This document shows, piece by piece, positions 45,808 to 58,300 of a stretch of DNA of 64,000 nucleotides. The position numbers and the translations under genes are program-made. The notes below the pieces were generated by a model that worked only from the letters and a program-made list of their open reading frames with translations, ran no database searches and was not told where the DNA came from. The stretch's first letter is position 1; each line of letters starts with the position of its first letter. The DNA is from Quercus robur (taxonomy: Eukaryota; Streptophyta; Magnoliopsida; Fagales; Fagaceae), in contig NC_065543.1 in the NCBI RefSeq assembly GCF_932294415.1, forward strand, positions 25,290,530-25,354,529, written 5' to 3'.

Positions 45808-46499
45808 TGTAAATTCAATAGATTCAATTTAACCTACAAATAATAACTAATAACTAAATAAATTAATGACAAATCAAACCAAGTTCACAGCAACAAAACA
45901 CAGCAGCCAGATTCACAGCAAAAAAATACAAAACCACAGAACCAAAAAAACCCTTTAACTCCCACAAATAACCTACAAATAATAACTATTAACACAATAA
46001 ATTAATGATAAATCAAACCAAGTTCATGGTAAAAAAAACACAACAACCAGAACACAGCAACTAGGTTCACAGTAAACAAACACAGAACCCTTTAACTCCC
46101 ACAAACCACAAATCACAAATCACATGTTAACAAAACCCTTTAACTCCCACAAGAAATAATTGAAAAAACAAGTAAAAAAACACAGCAAGCAGTCAAGGAC
46201 ATAAATTTTCAGATTCAGAGAGAAATTGTAAAGAACAAAGAATAAAAATTCAAGAAAAGAGCAGAGAGAGCACACCTGAAGGTTGAAGCAGTGTAGTGTG
46301 CACACAACACTCACAGAAAGCTCAAAACGCAGAGAATAGAGATGAGGGACGGAGCACAGTGACAGCACACAGAGAAGGGAGATGAGGGGCGGAGTGAGAG
46401 AGGGCCTTTGGGAGCTTTGGACGAAGTGCGAGGGTTTGAGGGGGTCTGGGTACTTAGGTTTAGTCATACGATGCGTTTTGCACCTTTTTTTTTTTTTTT
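45808..46499 (-). other. 5' untranslated and promoter region of the hAT transposase
   Basis: A-rich, with repeated CACAAATAACCTACAAATAATAACTA-like and AAATCAAACCAAGTTCA units (two copies about 130-180 bp apart), then a poly(T) run (46482-46503) before the GC-rich end. The 223-codon ORF from 46791 to 46120 has no recognisable domain and crosses the TIR; I do not accept it. Confidence 0.5.
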
Positions 46500-46739
46500 T
46501 TTTTGAATTTCGGCCTGACTCGGCCGTTTCGGCCGATACAGGCCGATACGGCCCGATTTCGGCCGCGTCGGCGCCGATTTCGGCTGCATCGGCGCCGATT
46601 TGAGCCGCATCGGCCCGATTCGGGAACTGCCACGTGGCGGGACGCGGCACGACGCGGCACGAACGCGCAGTCTGCGGCGTCCCTCCCGCCGCGTTGGACG
46701 CGGGTGCGCGGGCCTGGGAGCCGCGTCCGTGCATCCCAG
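46500..46739. repeat. hAT right terminal and subterminal GC-rich repeats
   Basis: Multiple CGGCCGAT, TCGGCGCCGA and GCGGCACGAC words precede the right TIR. GC content is far above the surrounding sequence. Overlapping ORFs on both strands here are composition artefacts. Confidence 0.8.
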
Positions 46740-46747
46740 ACTGGCAC

Positions 46748-47204
46748 AAAATGTGTGGGCACTCTGTCGTGGTGGACTCCAAAAATGCCAAAACAACCTC
46801 TGTGATTTATTCCTCCTATTTCAGACCTTGCTTGACAAATTATCAAAAACTGACTTGGAAAGGTGGGCAGTGACATCGTGGGTAATTTGGAATACACAGA
46901 ATAAGTTCTACTTTAAAAAGGCCCAATCTCATTCAAAAGATATTTTGAATGGGGCTATCGGTTACCTGCAAGAATATTAGAAGCTGTTGAAGGCACAACA
47001 AAACACCTGAATTCAGCCAATCCCAGGTTTTTTTAAATAAATAAATAAATAAATTCTACTTGACTGGGTTTTTCTGTTTTCTGATGTTGGTAGTCTTTCC
47101 CTTGTTTTGGTTGTGGCTGAACAGGGTATACTTGTAAATTGTTTGGTTATTTTCAATAAAGTTCTACCTCTTATCTCAAAAAAAAAAAAAAAAAAAAAAA
47201 AAAA
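46748..47204 (+). mobile_element. LINE 3' fragment, part 2, with poly(A) tail
   Basis: Continues the zf-RVT region (VWALC, then WAVTSWVIWNTQNKFYF) to a TAG near 46980. A 3' untranslated region follows with AATAAA near 47156 and a poly(A) tail of about 27 nt (47178-47204). The RNase H module of the larger LINE at 6.1-7.2 kb is absent, so this is a different LINE subfamily or a shortened one. Confidence 0.88.
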
Positions 47205-47916
47205 GGGAGTAAGGTGGTGTTTGGATTGGACACCCCATTTTCCATCACTCAATCTCAGTCTTCTTAACTCATATCTCAAAACTAGTGGGCCCTACGCATC
47301 ACAACTCTGTTTGGCTCAATTTCTTTCACTCAATTCCTTAACTCAATTCTTAGTTTTTTGAGTTCATAATCTAGAAACTGAGTTAAGTGAAAATGTTGTT
47401 TTCAAAACACCAAAACTGAGTTTCAGTTGCAAGCTCGTAAATACTCACAAACCTGTGGGGCCCACGGCAGAGTCTTGTCCCATCAGATTAACCATTCTCA
47501 CATGCTCTCCAACAGTCACATACCTTTACTCTCTCATCACTCTCAACCCTCTTCCCTCTCTCATCACTCTCATCAGCTCACCTCTCAAAGAACATACTCT
47601 TTTCTCCTCTCCCAAACCCATGGCGCATCCTCATGGCTGACCAAGCTCAGACGTCTTCCTGACCTTTGAAGCTCCAGCGTTGGCCTCTGAACTTAACCAA
47701 CTCCGCTGCTCCAAGCTCTGCCGCGCCAAGACCTCAAGCATGACCCTTTTCTCATCTAGAGCCTCAAGACCAACCCGTTTCTGTCAAAAGGTACCCACAA
47801 TCCTTCCCCCTTCAGCTTCTCTTCTCCATTTCCTTAATGTTTTGTTTATTTTCTTCTCCATTTTGAATGATCTATGATGTGAATGTTTGGCCGGATCCGT
47901 GGGTATTGCTTTTTTT

Positions 47917-47933
47917 GGGGGGGGGGGGGGGGG
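47917..47933 (+). repeat. G17 homopolymer
   Basis: Seventeen consecutive G after seven T; able in principle to form a G-quadruplex, and likely length-variable. Confidence 0.9.
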
Positions 47934-48366
47934 TTGTTTAGAACTCCCTCTTCTCGGTTTCCTTTACCTTTTGTGAATTTTGTTTTGGGATTTGAATGTT
48001 ATCTGCTGTGAAGTTTGGTCGGATTCGCGGGTATTGCTGGAATGGGGTTTACAATTCCCTCATTTGTTGTATAAAAATGTTAAAATATAGTCCGTGGGAT
48101 GGTAGACTATTTAACAAAATTATTTGATTCATGTTTAACAAAATACTTTTCACATGCTTAACAACATGATTTCTACATGTTTAACAACATTATTTCCTTG
48201 CTACTACTTAGATCCGTGGGATGCTAGTTACTTCAAATTTTTGGCATTTTACCATTTTTTGAGTTTCGTGGTTCTGTATACAGTATTTAATAATGTTGTG
48301 TGCTTTTTAGATAATTGCTTGTGATGGTTGGTGAGAGTTGCATTATACTAAATATTGTTCCCTGTG

Positions 48367-48368
<2 letters not shown>

Positions 48369-48428
<60 letters not shown>

Positions 48429-48429
48429 C
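48369..48429 (+). repeat. Poly(T) run of about 61 bp
   Basis: Uninterrupted T run; a second T run of about 13 lies at 48470-48482. Confidence 0.9.
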
Positions 48430-48536
48430 AGATGCTATATGGGCTGATTTTTTATTTTTTGGATGCTGTGTTTTTTTTTTTTATTTGTTCTTCCTCTGCA
48501 CTTACTGAAATTTGGGGGTACAAAGCATAATTTGCA

Positions 48537-49599
48537 TGTAAAGTTGTGATTTACAGCTATGTTTTATGTTGGCTTTATTCCATGACAAAAAGTGTTGTAA
48601 TTGCTCTAATTTTTTTCCTGGTATTTTGTGGGATTTTATTGTATTGGGTTTAGTATTAAGTTGGTGAAGACTCAAGCTTAAATGAAGAATCAGTGGATTT
48701 CACGAGAAGCTCGCGAGAAGCTAAGCTGCGAAAGAGCATGTGAGGAGCACATGACTGGAAGCTGAAGAGTTGTGCCAGGCTGTTGTTTTCGCGAGTATCT
48801 TGCGGGTAAGGCCTTTCGCGAGACAATCGCGAAACATTCTGCCTAGAGGATTTTTATGTGTGAATTCCTTACCCTCCACCCATACTATATATACCATCAT
48901 TACCCACAAATGTAAAAGAGGCCATTCAGAGAGAAAAACCTTAGATAGGTTTTCTACGACACACACACCCATCTTTTTGAGAAAGAGCTACTAATCCTTA
49001 GTGAGAATTAATTGTAGCCTCTTCTCCTTCCCTCTCCCATTATCATACCTTGAGAGGAGATTTGTACCCAAACACAATCCACACCTTTTCAGAGTGTAGT
49101 GAGCGTTTTTGGTGTTGTTGGGAAGCATTGCAAGATGCCAAGGTTGGCGAATGCAACATGGAGCTTGTTACGGGATCCGGAGAGTTAGACAAGACACGGT
49201 TCCGAGAAGCCTTGTTGGAGTAGGAGCTTGGAGGGCTTAGGTACAGTAGGTAGATTAGGCTTGGAGGGTTTTTTACTTACCCATGTATCCCAACTAATTG
49301 TCTAGTGGATCGATTTTCGCTTGGAGGGCGACGGAGAGGTTTGTCGCCGAGTTCTTCGGTTTCCTCTTCGATAACACATCTCGGTGTTATCTGTGTTTGC
49401 ATCTTTCTTCCCTACTCTTGTTCATTTCATTTTACTGCTGTGTTGCTTTAAATATGGATTAGAGTAGCTCTTGTGTTTGTATGCTTGTGTTTACACTATT
49501 CCTCACTTAGTATTAAGTTAGTGTAAAATCAACCAAACCGTAATTTGAATTGAGGGTCTAAACAAGCTCTTGTGTTTTCAACACATTTTCGAGCTCACA
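48537..49599 (+). repeat. 5' LTR of the small Sirevirus-like element
   Basis: TGTAAAGTTG...GAGCTCACA. U3 carries CGCGAG/TCGCGA words (48701-48835) and a TATA box TATATATA at 48886-48893. Confidence 0.95.
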
Positions 49600-49600
49600 A

Positions 49601-49612
49601 TTGGTATCAGAA
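49601..49612 (+). promoter_or_regulatory. Primer binding site (tRNA-Met type)
   Basis: TTGGTATCAGAA, one base after the LTR; complementary to the 3' end of initiator tRNA-Met over its first bases. Confidence 0.85.
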
Positions 49613-51203
49613 TGGGTACACTTGTCTTGGTTTCATTTTCGTGACTGTTTCGCAAGTAGCTTGCGAGTAAGGCTTACCCGCGAAAAATTTCGCGAGTACT
49701 TTCGCAAGTCAGCTTCCCGCGAAAATTCCCAGATCAGCTTTTTAAAGGGCATTTCGTGGGACATTTGTTTTAAACTTCCCCCACCTTCTCCCAAACCCCT
49801 ATTTTAATGCTTTAATATCAAAACACAACTAATTTCAAGTGTTTTACATTTCATAAACATATCTAATGTAATCTTTAACTCTTTTCATCTATTTTGGTCC
49901 TTAGATTATGCTTTTTGGGGTTTTATATTCATAGTTGAGATTTTCTCAAATGGGAGTTGGAAAACTTAATTTTTGTCAATCTTTTTTATAAGGCTTTGTT
50001 TTAAATGATGATTTGCTTTGGATGTTGATCCCTTGTGACAAAAATAACATGTATTTAGACAAGTTTTTCATATGTTCTTGTATTGTTTAACATACATGTG
50101 TAGTGTGTGCATTCTAAGTGTTTGATAAAATGCCCAAATGGCATTTTCTCGTTGTTTTGGACTCCGATGAGTACCAAACTTTGGGGATCACCATAATTAT
50201 TCATGTTTATCATGTTTTGATCATTGGTGGTGTATTTTATGCATTTTGCTCTGTGAGTGCTTATTCATGCATTGGTCATACATCTCACATGCACACTAGA
50301 TGCACCTTTGCTGCACACATTCTAACACTTGACATGTTTTGCACTTCTCTCATGATAGTCAAGTCCTTTTAGACCTTTTAGCACTTAACATGTTCTTGTG
50401 TCTTTGTCATGCCTAGGTTTACATCATGTTCCATCATCCTTAGTATGTCATGTTCTTTATACTTTGTAGCATTTTTTTTTTTTGTTTTTGTCTTATGTTT
50501 GAGCTTCATTTTCTCATTCATCTTGCACCCCTCATGCATCATACCCTTGCTCATAGCTTATTTTCTTTCCCTCATTCCTCTTGATTGTTTTGTCTATTCA
50601 TGACAAGTATATCGGAGAGTATATAGTTTTGTATCGCCATTTCTATATGACTTATGTGCACACTCTTAGGGGGAGTAATTCTACCTCATGCACATTCGTA
50701 GGGGGAGAAAGCTATAGGGGAGATGTATATACTAAGAGGAAGAAGACATTTTCCTTGTTTTGTTTTGGTTTATATTACTCATGTGCCCTAGTAGGATCTT
50801 GTTCCTAGATACATATACTTCATGTATTTTGCATTGGTCAAGTGTTGGACATGCATTTATCCTTATGCTATTGTGCTTTATTGATTGCATGTTCGGATGA
50901 TCATTTGCTTTGCTATATGATCATTGTGGTCATTTCCATATGACTATCATGTGTTTGATCAAGTTGTTCATATGTTTCACAACATTTTTACTTGATCGCG
51001 TTTTACTTGTTACATTATACTTGTCCTTCTATCACTTGATTTACCTTGAGGGTCTAATGTGTTTTGTGCAAGTGTTTCAGCTTACAAGTATATATGTTCC
51101 AAGTGCTACACAGCTTCTAGATTTAGGTGTGAGTGAGTTTTATCATTATTCCCAAACTCATGTTTAAGTCTGTAGTCTGTTATAGGGTGTTTTGTCACGG
51201 AAT
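49613..51203 (+). other. Non-coding internal region with Sirevirus purine tracts
   Basis: The leader begins with a cluster of TCGCGA/TTGCGAG words (49639-49733). The rest aligns with 39905-40977. G-rich tracts AGGGGGAG at about 50677 and 50699, GGGGAG at about 50717 and a decayed one at 50733 form a ladder upstream of the PPT. No protein domain in any frame. Confidence 0.8.
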
Positions 51204-51219
51204 AGCCAAAGGGGGAGAT
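51204..51219 (+). promoter_or_regulatory. Polypurine tract of the small Sirevirus-like element
   Basis: GCCAAAGGGGGAGAT directly before the 3' LTR. Confidence 0.85.
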
Positions 51220-52283
51220 TGCAAAGTTATGATTTACAACTATGTTTTATGTTGGCTTTATTCCATGACAAAAAGTGTTGTAATTGCTCTAATTTTGTTC
51301 CTTGTATTTTATGGGATTTTATTGTATTGGGTTTAGTATTAAGTTGGTGAAGACTCAAGCTTAAATGAAGAATCAGTGGATTTTGCGAGAAGCTCGTGAG
51401 AAGCTAAGCCGCAAAAGAGCATGTAAGGAGCACATGACTGGAAGCTGAAAAGTCGTGCCAGCCTATCATTTTCGCGAGTGTCTCATGGGTAAGGCCTTCC
51501 TGCGAGACAGTCACTAAACATTCTACTTGGAAGATTTTTATGTGTGAATTCCTTACCCTTCACCCATACTATATATACCTTCATTACCCACAAATATAAA
51601 GGAGGCCATTCAGAGAGAAAAACCCTAGATAGGTTTTCTACAACACACACACCCATCTTTTTGAGAGAGAGCTACTCATCTTTAGTGAGAATTAATTGTA
51701 GCCTCTTCTCCTTCCCTCTCCCATTATCATACCTTGAGAGGATATTTGTACCCAAACACAATCCACACCTTTTCAGAGTGTAGTGAGTTTTTTTGGTGTT
51801 GCTGGGAAGTATTGGAAGATGCCAAGGTTGGTGGATGCAACATGGAGCTTGTTGTAGGATCCGAAGAACTAGACAAGACATGGTTCCGAGAAGCCTTGTT
51901 GGAGTAGGAGCTTAGAGGGCTTAGGTATAGCGGGTAAATTAGGCTTGGAGGGTCTCTTGCTTACCCATGTATCCCAACTGATTGTCTAGTGGATCGATTT
52001 CCTTTTGGAGGGCAGCGGAGAGGTTTTTCACCAAGTTCTTCGGTTTCCTTTTCGATAACACATCTCGGTGTTATCTGTGTTTGCATCTCTCTTCCCTACT
52101 CTTGTTCATTTCATTTTACTGCTGTGTTGCATTAAATATGGATTAGAGTAGCTCTTGTGTATGTATGCTTGTGTTTACACTATTCCGCACTTAGTATTAA
52201 GTTAGTGTAAAATCAACCAAGCCTTAATTGGAATTGGGGGTCTAAACAAGCTCTTGTGTTTTCAACACATTTTCGAGCTCACA
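51220..52283 (+). repeat. 3' LTR of the small Sirevirus-like element
   Basis: Begins TGCAAAGTTATG (5' copy TGTAAAGTTGTG) and ends GAGCTCACA, followed by TTGCA. Several CGCGAG words of the 5' LTR are decayed here to TGCGAG or CGTGAG. Confidence 0.95.
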
Positions 52284-52397
52284 TTGCACATACTCAAATA
52301 GGATCCCATATACCTATCACCTACATTGGCATTACACACATAACCTTCGATTTTGTTGTTATAAAGTGTTGCTTACATGGTCTTGGATTGGGTTAGA

Positions 52398-55300
52398 TGG
52401 CTGGGGATTTGAGAATGTGGAATGATGATTGTGTTGATGAGCTATGTGAAATTATGATTGGGGAATTCTTGCTTGGTAATTTGCGCAAGGTGTTCCTTGT
52501 GACCTGGTGTGGGATGTGATCACCCAAACTCTCAACTCTCGTACTGGGAAGGATTTTCGTAAAAGGCAAGTTGTGAACCGGTGCCATCGTCTCCAAAGGT
52601 GGTATTGCCAAGTAAGGGGAGTTCGTAGGTATGCAAGATCCGAGCATGGGTATCCGGTTGGTCCTGTTGACTCAGGGGATGATCTGTCTTAGTCAGAGAA
52701 AGACTTATATTGCTGATGCATTGTAGTGCATGTGCCTTTTGTTTATGATAACTTATTTTGTTCCCTCTATGGTTTGTACACCGATATGGTGTTGTTAGCA
52801 TCATTTTTAGCATGTACTAACTAATGGGTATTACTAACTAGTAAGGTGGTAAATCAATGCTTTAGTCTTTTGGCCTTTTCAGTGTTAAATGGTGACAATG
52901 TATATGTTTAACCATCTGCCAATGGCATACTTTGATTCTATGGTGTACGAACAATATGTACTACTTCTCAATTTAGAATTTCATAACTTACTTGGCAGTT
53001 TTCCCACTAAACAGTGTATCATATTCGTTTATTTGCCAATCATCTACATATAGTATTCTACTTACTGTGTGAGATATTTGAATTAGATGGCACATGAATC
53101 ACAAGATGCGGATGACAAACTGTGGCCTCTCCATGTAGAGCATATATTTATTGAGATAATGCTGGAGGAACAAATAAATAGTAATATGGAGAATGGTGTC
53201 TTCAAAGGCACTATGTGGCAATCAATGACGCAAGAACTTAATAACCGGACGGGAAAAACTTTCAGGTCTAAAAAATTATTCCAAAAGCACAATAGGCTCC
53301 GGCAGAAACAACGCAAGTGGAGTTAGCTACTACTGAAGCACACGGGCTTGGGTTGGGATGAAACCACCCAAACAGTTATTGGTCTGGACAAGGTTTAGGA
53401 ACATGTGGTGGCGGAATGTTACTTAATGAATTTCAAGTTCCCATGTTAATTGTCTATGTATTTCCATTCTTGTGATTATTAAGGAGAAGGGGAAGGGGTA
53501 CATTTGCATTGAAAACTGTTAACAAAACTGAAATTGCCATTTGAATAAATTTTTGCATAGTCACGCTTTCTTCCAATATTTTATTTTTTCTTACATTACA
53601 ATATTTATTATTAGGAATGATTAAATAAATGAATTAGACCGAATCAATCGATCCATATTTTTTATACTCTGTTTGTAATGGATACGTTTCTTTTATAACG
53701 AGATTATATTTTCATCTTTACACTACGATACCATATTCTACTTCATTTATTACATTACAATATTTATTGTTAGGAATGATTTAATAAATGAATTAGACCG
53801 AATCAATCCATCAATATTTTTTATACTATGTTTGTAATGGATACGTTTCTTTTATAACGTGATTATATTTTCATCTTTAAACTATGATTCCATATTCAAA
53901 CTTCATTTATTACATTACAATATTTATTGTTAGGAATGATTTAATAAATTAATTAGACCGAATCAATCCTTCAATATTTTTTATACTATGTTTGTAATGG
54001 ATACGTTTCTTTTATAACGAGATTATATTTTCATCTTTACACTACGATACCATATTCTACTTCATTTATTACATTACAATATATATTGTTAGGAATGATT
54101 TAATAAATGAATTAGACCGAATCAATCCATCAATATTTTTTATACTATGTTTGTAATGGATACGTTTCTTTTATAACGTGATTATATTTTCATCTTTAAA
54201 CTATGATTCCATATTCAAACTTCATTTATTACATTACAATATTTATTGTTAGGAATAATTTAATAAATGAATTAGACCGAATCAGTCTATCCATTTTTTT
54301 ATACTATGTTTGTATTGGATACATTTAATTTATAATGTGATTATATTTTCATATTTACACTATGATGCCTTATTCTACTTCATTTATTACATTACAATAT
54401 TTTTTGTTAGGAATGATTTAATAAATGAATTAGACCGAATCAATGGATCCATAATTTTTATACTACGTTTGTAATGGATACGTTTCTTTTATAACGTGAT
54501 TATATTTTCATCTTTAAACTATGATTCCATATTCAAACTTCATTTATTACATTACAATATTTATTGTTAGGAATGATTTAATAAATGAATTAGACCGAAT
54601 CAGTCGATCCATTTTTTTTATACTATGTTTGTATTGGATATATTTAATTTATAATGTGATTATATTTTCATCTTTACACTATGATGCCATATTCTACTTA
54701 ATTTATTACATTACAATATTTATTGTCAGCAATGATTTAACAAATTAATTAGACCGAATCAATCGATCCATATTTTTTATACTACGTTTGTAATGGATAC
54801 GTATCTTTTATAACGTGATTCTACTTTCATCTTTAAACTATGATGCCATATTCTACATCATTTATTACATTGCAATATTTATTGTTAGGAATGATTTAAT
54901 AAATGAATTTGACCGAATCAATCGATCCATTTTTTTTTTTTTTACTATGTTTCTAATGGATACGTTTATTTTATATCATGATTATATTTTCATCTTTAAA
55001 CTATGATGCCATATTCTACTTCATTTATTACATTATAATATTTATTGTTCGGAATGATTTAATAAATGAATTCGATCGAATCAATCGATCCATTTGGTTT
55101 TTAAACTATGTTTCCAATGGATACGTTTATTTTATATCACGATTATATTTTCATCATTACAATATGATGCTATATTCTACTTCATTTATTACATCACAAT
55201 GTTTGTTGTTAGGAAAGATTTAATAAATGAATTCGACCGAATCAATCGATTCATATTTTTTATACTATGTTTGTAATGGATAAGTTTTTTTTTTTTTTTT

Positions 55301-58300
55301 TTTAAACGGGATTATATTTTCAACTTTAAACTATGATGGCATATTCTACTAAATTTATTAAATTACAATATTTATTGGTAGGAATGATTTAATAAATGAA
55401 TTAGACCGAATCAATTGATTCATTTTTTTTATACTATGTTTGTATTGGGTACGTTTCTTTTATAACATGATTATATTTTCATCTTTACACTATGATGCCA
55501 TATTCTACTTCATTTATTACATTACAATAGTTATTGTTAGGAATGATTTAATAAATGAATTTATACTACGTTTGTAATGGATACCTTTCATTTATAACGT
55601 GATTATATTTTCATCCTTAAACTATGATGCTATACTCTACTTCATTTATTAGATTACAGTGTTTATTGTTAGGAATGATTTAATAAAAGAATTCGACCAA
55701 ATCAATCGATCCATTTTTTTTATAATATGTTTCCAATGGATACTTATATTTTATATCATTATTATATTTTCGTCGTTACACTATGATGCTATATTCTATA
55801 TCATTTATTAAATTACAGTGTTTATTGTTAGGAAAGATTTAATAAATGAATTTGACCGAATCAATCAATCCAGTTTTTTTGATACTGTGTTTCTAATGGA
55901 TACGATTATTTTATATCATGATTATGTTTTCATCGTTACATTATGATGCCATATTCTATTTCATTTATTACATTAAAATATTTATTGTAAGGAATTATTT
56001 AATAAATGAATTCAGCCGAATCAGTCGATCCATTTTATTTATACTATGTTTGTATTGGATACATTTAATTTTTAATGTGATTATATTTTCATCTTTACAC
56101 TATGATACCATATTATACTTCATTTATTACATTACAATATTTATTGTTAGGAATGATTTAATAAATGAATTAGACCAAATCAATCGATCACTATTTTTTA
56201 TACTACATTTGTAATGGATACGTTATCTTCTATAACATGATTATATTTTCATCTTTAAACTATGATGCCATATTCTACTTCATTTATTACATTACAATAT
56301 TTATTGTTAGGAATGATTTAATAAATGAATTAGACCAAATCAATCGATCCATTTTTTTATACTATATTTCTAATGGATATGTTTATTTTAGGTCATGATT
56401 ATATTTTCATCATTACACTATGATGCTATATTCAAATTCATTTATTACATTACAATGCTTAATGTTAGGAATGATTTAATAAATGAATTTGACAAAATCA
56501 ATCGATCCATATTTTTTTCTTACTATGTTTGTAATGGATACGTTTCTTTTATAACGTGATTATATTTTCATCTTTCCACTATGATGCCATATGCTACTTC
56601 ATTTATTACATTACAATATTCATTGCTAGGAATGATTTAATTAATGAATTAGACTAAATCAATCGATCCGTATTTTTATACTATGTTTGTAAAGCATACA
56701 TTTCTTTTATAACATGATTATATTTTCATCTTTAAACTACGATGTCATATTCTACTTCATTTATTACATTACAATATTTATTGTTAGGAATGATTTAAGA
56801 AATGAATTAGACCGAATCAATCCATCAATATTTTTTATAATTCGTTTGTAACGGATACGTTTCTTTTATAACGTGATTATATTTTCATCTTTAAACTATG
56901 ATGCCATATTCAACTTCATTTATTGCATTACAATATTTATTGTTAGGAATAATTTAATAAATGAATTAGACCAAATCAGTCGATCCATTTTTTTTATACA
57001 ATGTTTGTATTGTATAAATTTAATTTATAATGTGATTATATTTTCATCTTTACACTATGATGCCTTATTCTACTTCATTTATTAAATTACAATATTGATA
57101 GTTAGGAGTGATTTAATAAATGAATTGGACTGAACCAACGGATCCATATTTTTTATACTATGTTTGTAATGGATACGTTTATTTTATAACGTGATTATAT
57201 TTTCATCTTTAAACTATGATGCCATATTCTACTTCATTTATTACATTACAATATTTATTGTTAGGAATGATTTAATAAATGAATTAGATTGAATCAATCG
57301 ATCCATTTTTTTATACTATGTTTCTATTGGATATGTTTATTTTAGATCATGATTATATTTTCATCGTTACACTATGATCCTATATTCAACTTCATTTATT
57401 GCATTACAATGCTTAATGTTAGGAATGACTTAATAAATGAATTAGACAAAATCAATCGATCCATTTTTTTTTTTTTACTATGTTTGTAATGGATATGTTT
57501 TTTTTATAACGTGATTATATTTTCATCTTTAAACTACGATGCCATATTCTACTTCATTTATTACATTACAATATTTATTGTTAGGAATGATTTAATAAAT
57601 GAATTAAACCGAATCAATCCATCAATATTTTTTATACTTCGTTTGTAACGAATACGTTTCTTTTATAACGTGATTGTATTTTCATCTTTAAACTATGATG
57701 CCATATTCAACTTCATTTATTGCATTACAATATTTATTGTGAGGAATAATTTAATAAATGAATTAGACTGAATCAGTCGATCCATTTTTTTTATACTATG
57801 TTTGTATTGGATACATTTAATTTATAATGTGATTATATTTTCATCTTTAAACTGTGATGCCATATTCTAATTCATTTATTACATTACAATATTTATTGTT
57901 TGGAATGATTTAATAAATGAATTAGAACAAATCAGTTGATCCATTTTTTTTATACTATGTTTGTATTGGATACATTTAATTTATAATGTGATTATATTTT
58001 CATCTTTAAACTATGATGCCCTATTCTACTTAATTTATTACATTACAATATTTATTGTTTGGAATGATTTAACAAATGAATTAGACCGAATCAATCGATC
58101 CATATTTTTTGTACTACGTTTCAAAATGGATATGTTTCTTTTATAACGTAATTATATTTTCATCATTAAACTATGATGCCGTATTCTACATCATTTATTA
58201 CATTGCAATATTTATTGTTAGGAATGATTTAATAAATGAATTTGACCGAATCAATCAATCCATTTTTTTTTTTTACTATGTTTCTAATGGATACGTTTAT

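Larger units (their letters stand above)
43243..46739 (-). mobile_element. Complete hAT DNA transposon, 3,497 bp
   Basis: Flanked by the 8 bp duplication ACTGGCAC (43235-43242 and 46740-46747). Imperfect terminal inverted repeats match at 14 of 18 positions (left CTATGAAGCACGGATGCG, right reverse-complement CTGGGATGCACGGACGCG). GC-rich subterminal repeats lie at both ends. One transposase gene is on the minus strand. An 8 bp TSD is diagnostic for hAT. It is inserted within the LINE fragment. Confidence 0.96.
47213..48536 (+). other. Harbinger 5' terminal and leader region
   Basis: TIR, then a subterminal region with repeats of AACTCAATT/CACTCAATTCC, a CT-rich leader (47480-47620) and a duplicated stretch around GGATCCGTGGGTATTGC and GGATTCGCGGGTATTGC. 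Contains a G17 run and a long T run. No supported CDS. Confidence 0.6.
48537..52283 (+). mobile_element. Complete non-autonomous Sirevirus-like LTR element, 3,747 bp
   Basis: LTRs 48537-49599 (1,063 bp) and 51220-52283 (1,064 bp), TSD TTGCA on both sides (48532-48536 and 52284-52288), a tRNA-Met PBS and a PPT. Only 1,620 bp lies between the LTRs, without Gag or Pol, so it depends on a partner element. By eye the LTRs differ at roughly 5% of positions, many of them CG to TG/CA. It is inserted in the leader of the Harbinger element. Confidence 0.96.

Noticed and set aside
46382..46980. Overlapping GC-rich ORFs on both strands (up to 223 codons)
   Set aside because: They lie in hAT subterminal repeats and cross the TIR/TSD into the LINE. 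Open frames in several phases reflect high GC content.
48315..48530. 71-codon ORF with a Phe run
   Set aside because: Direct translation of the poly(T) tract.
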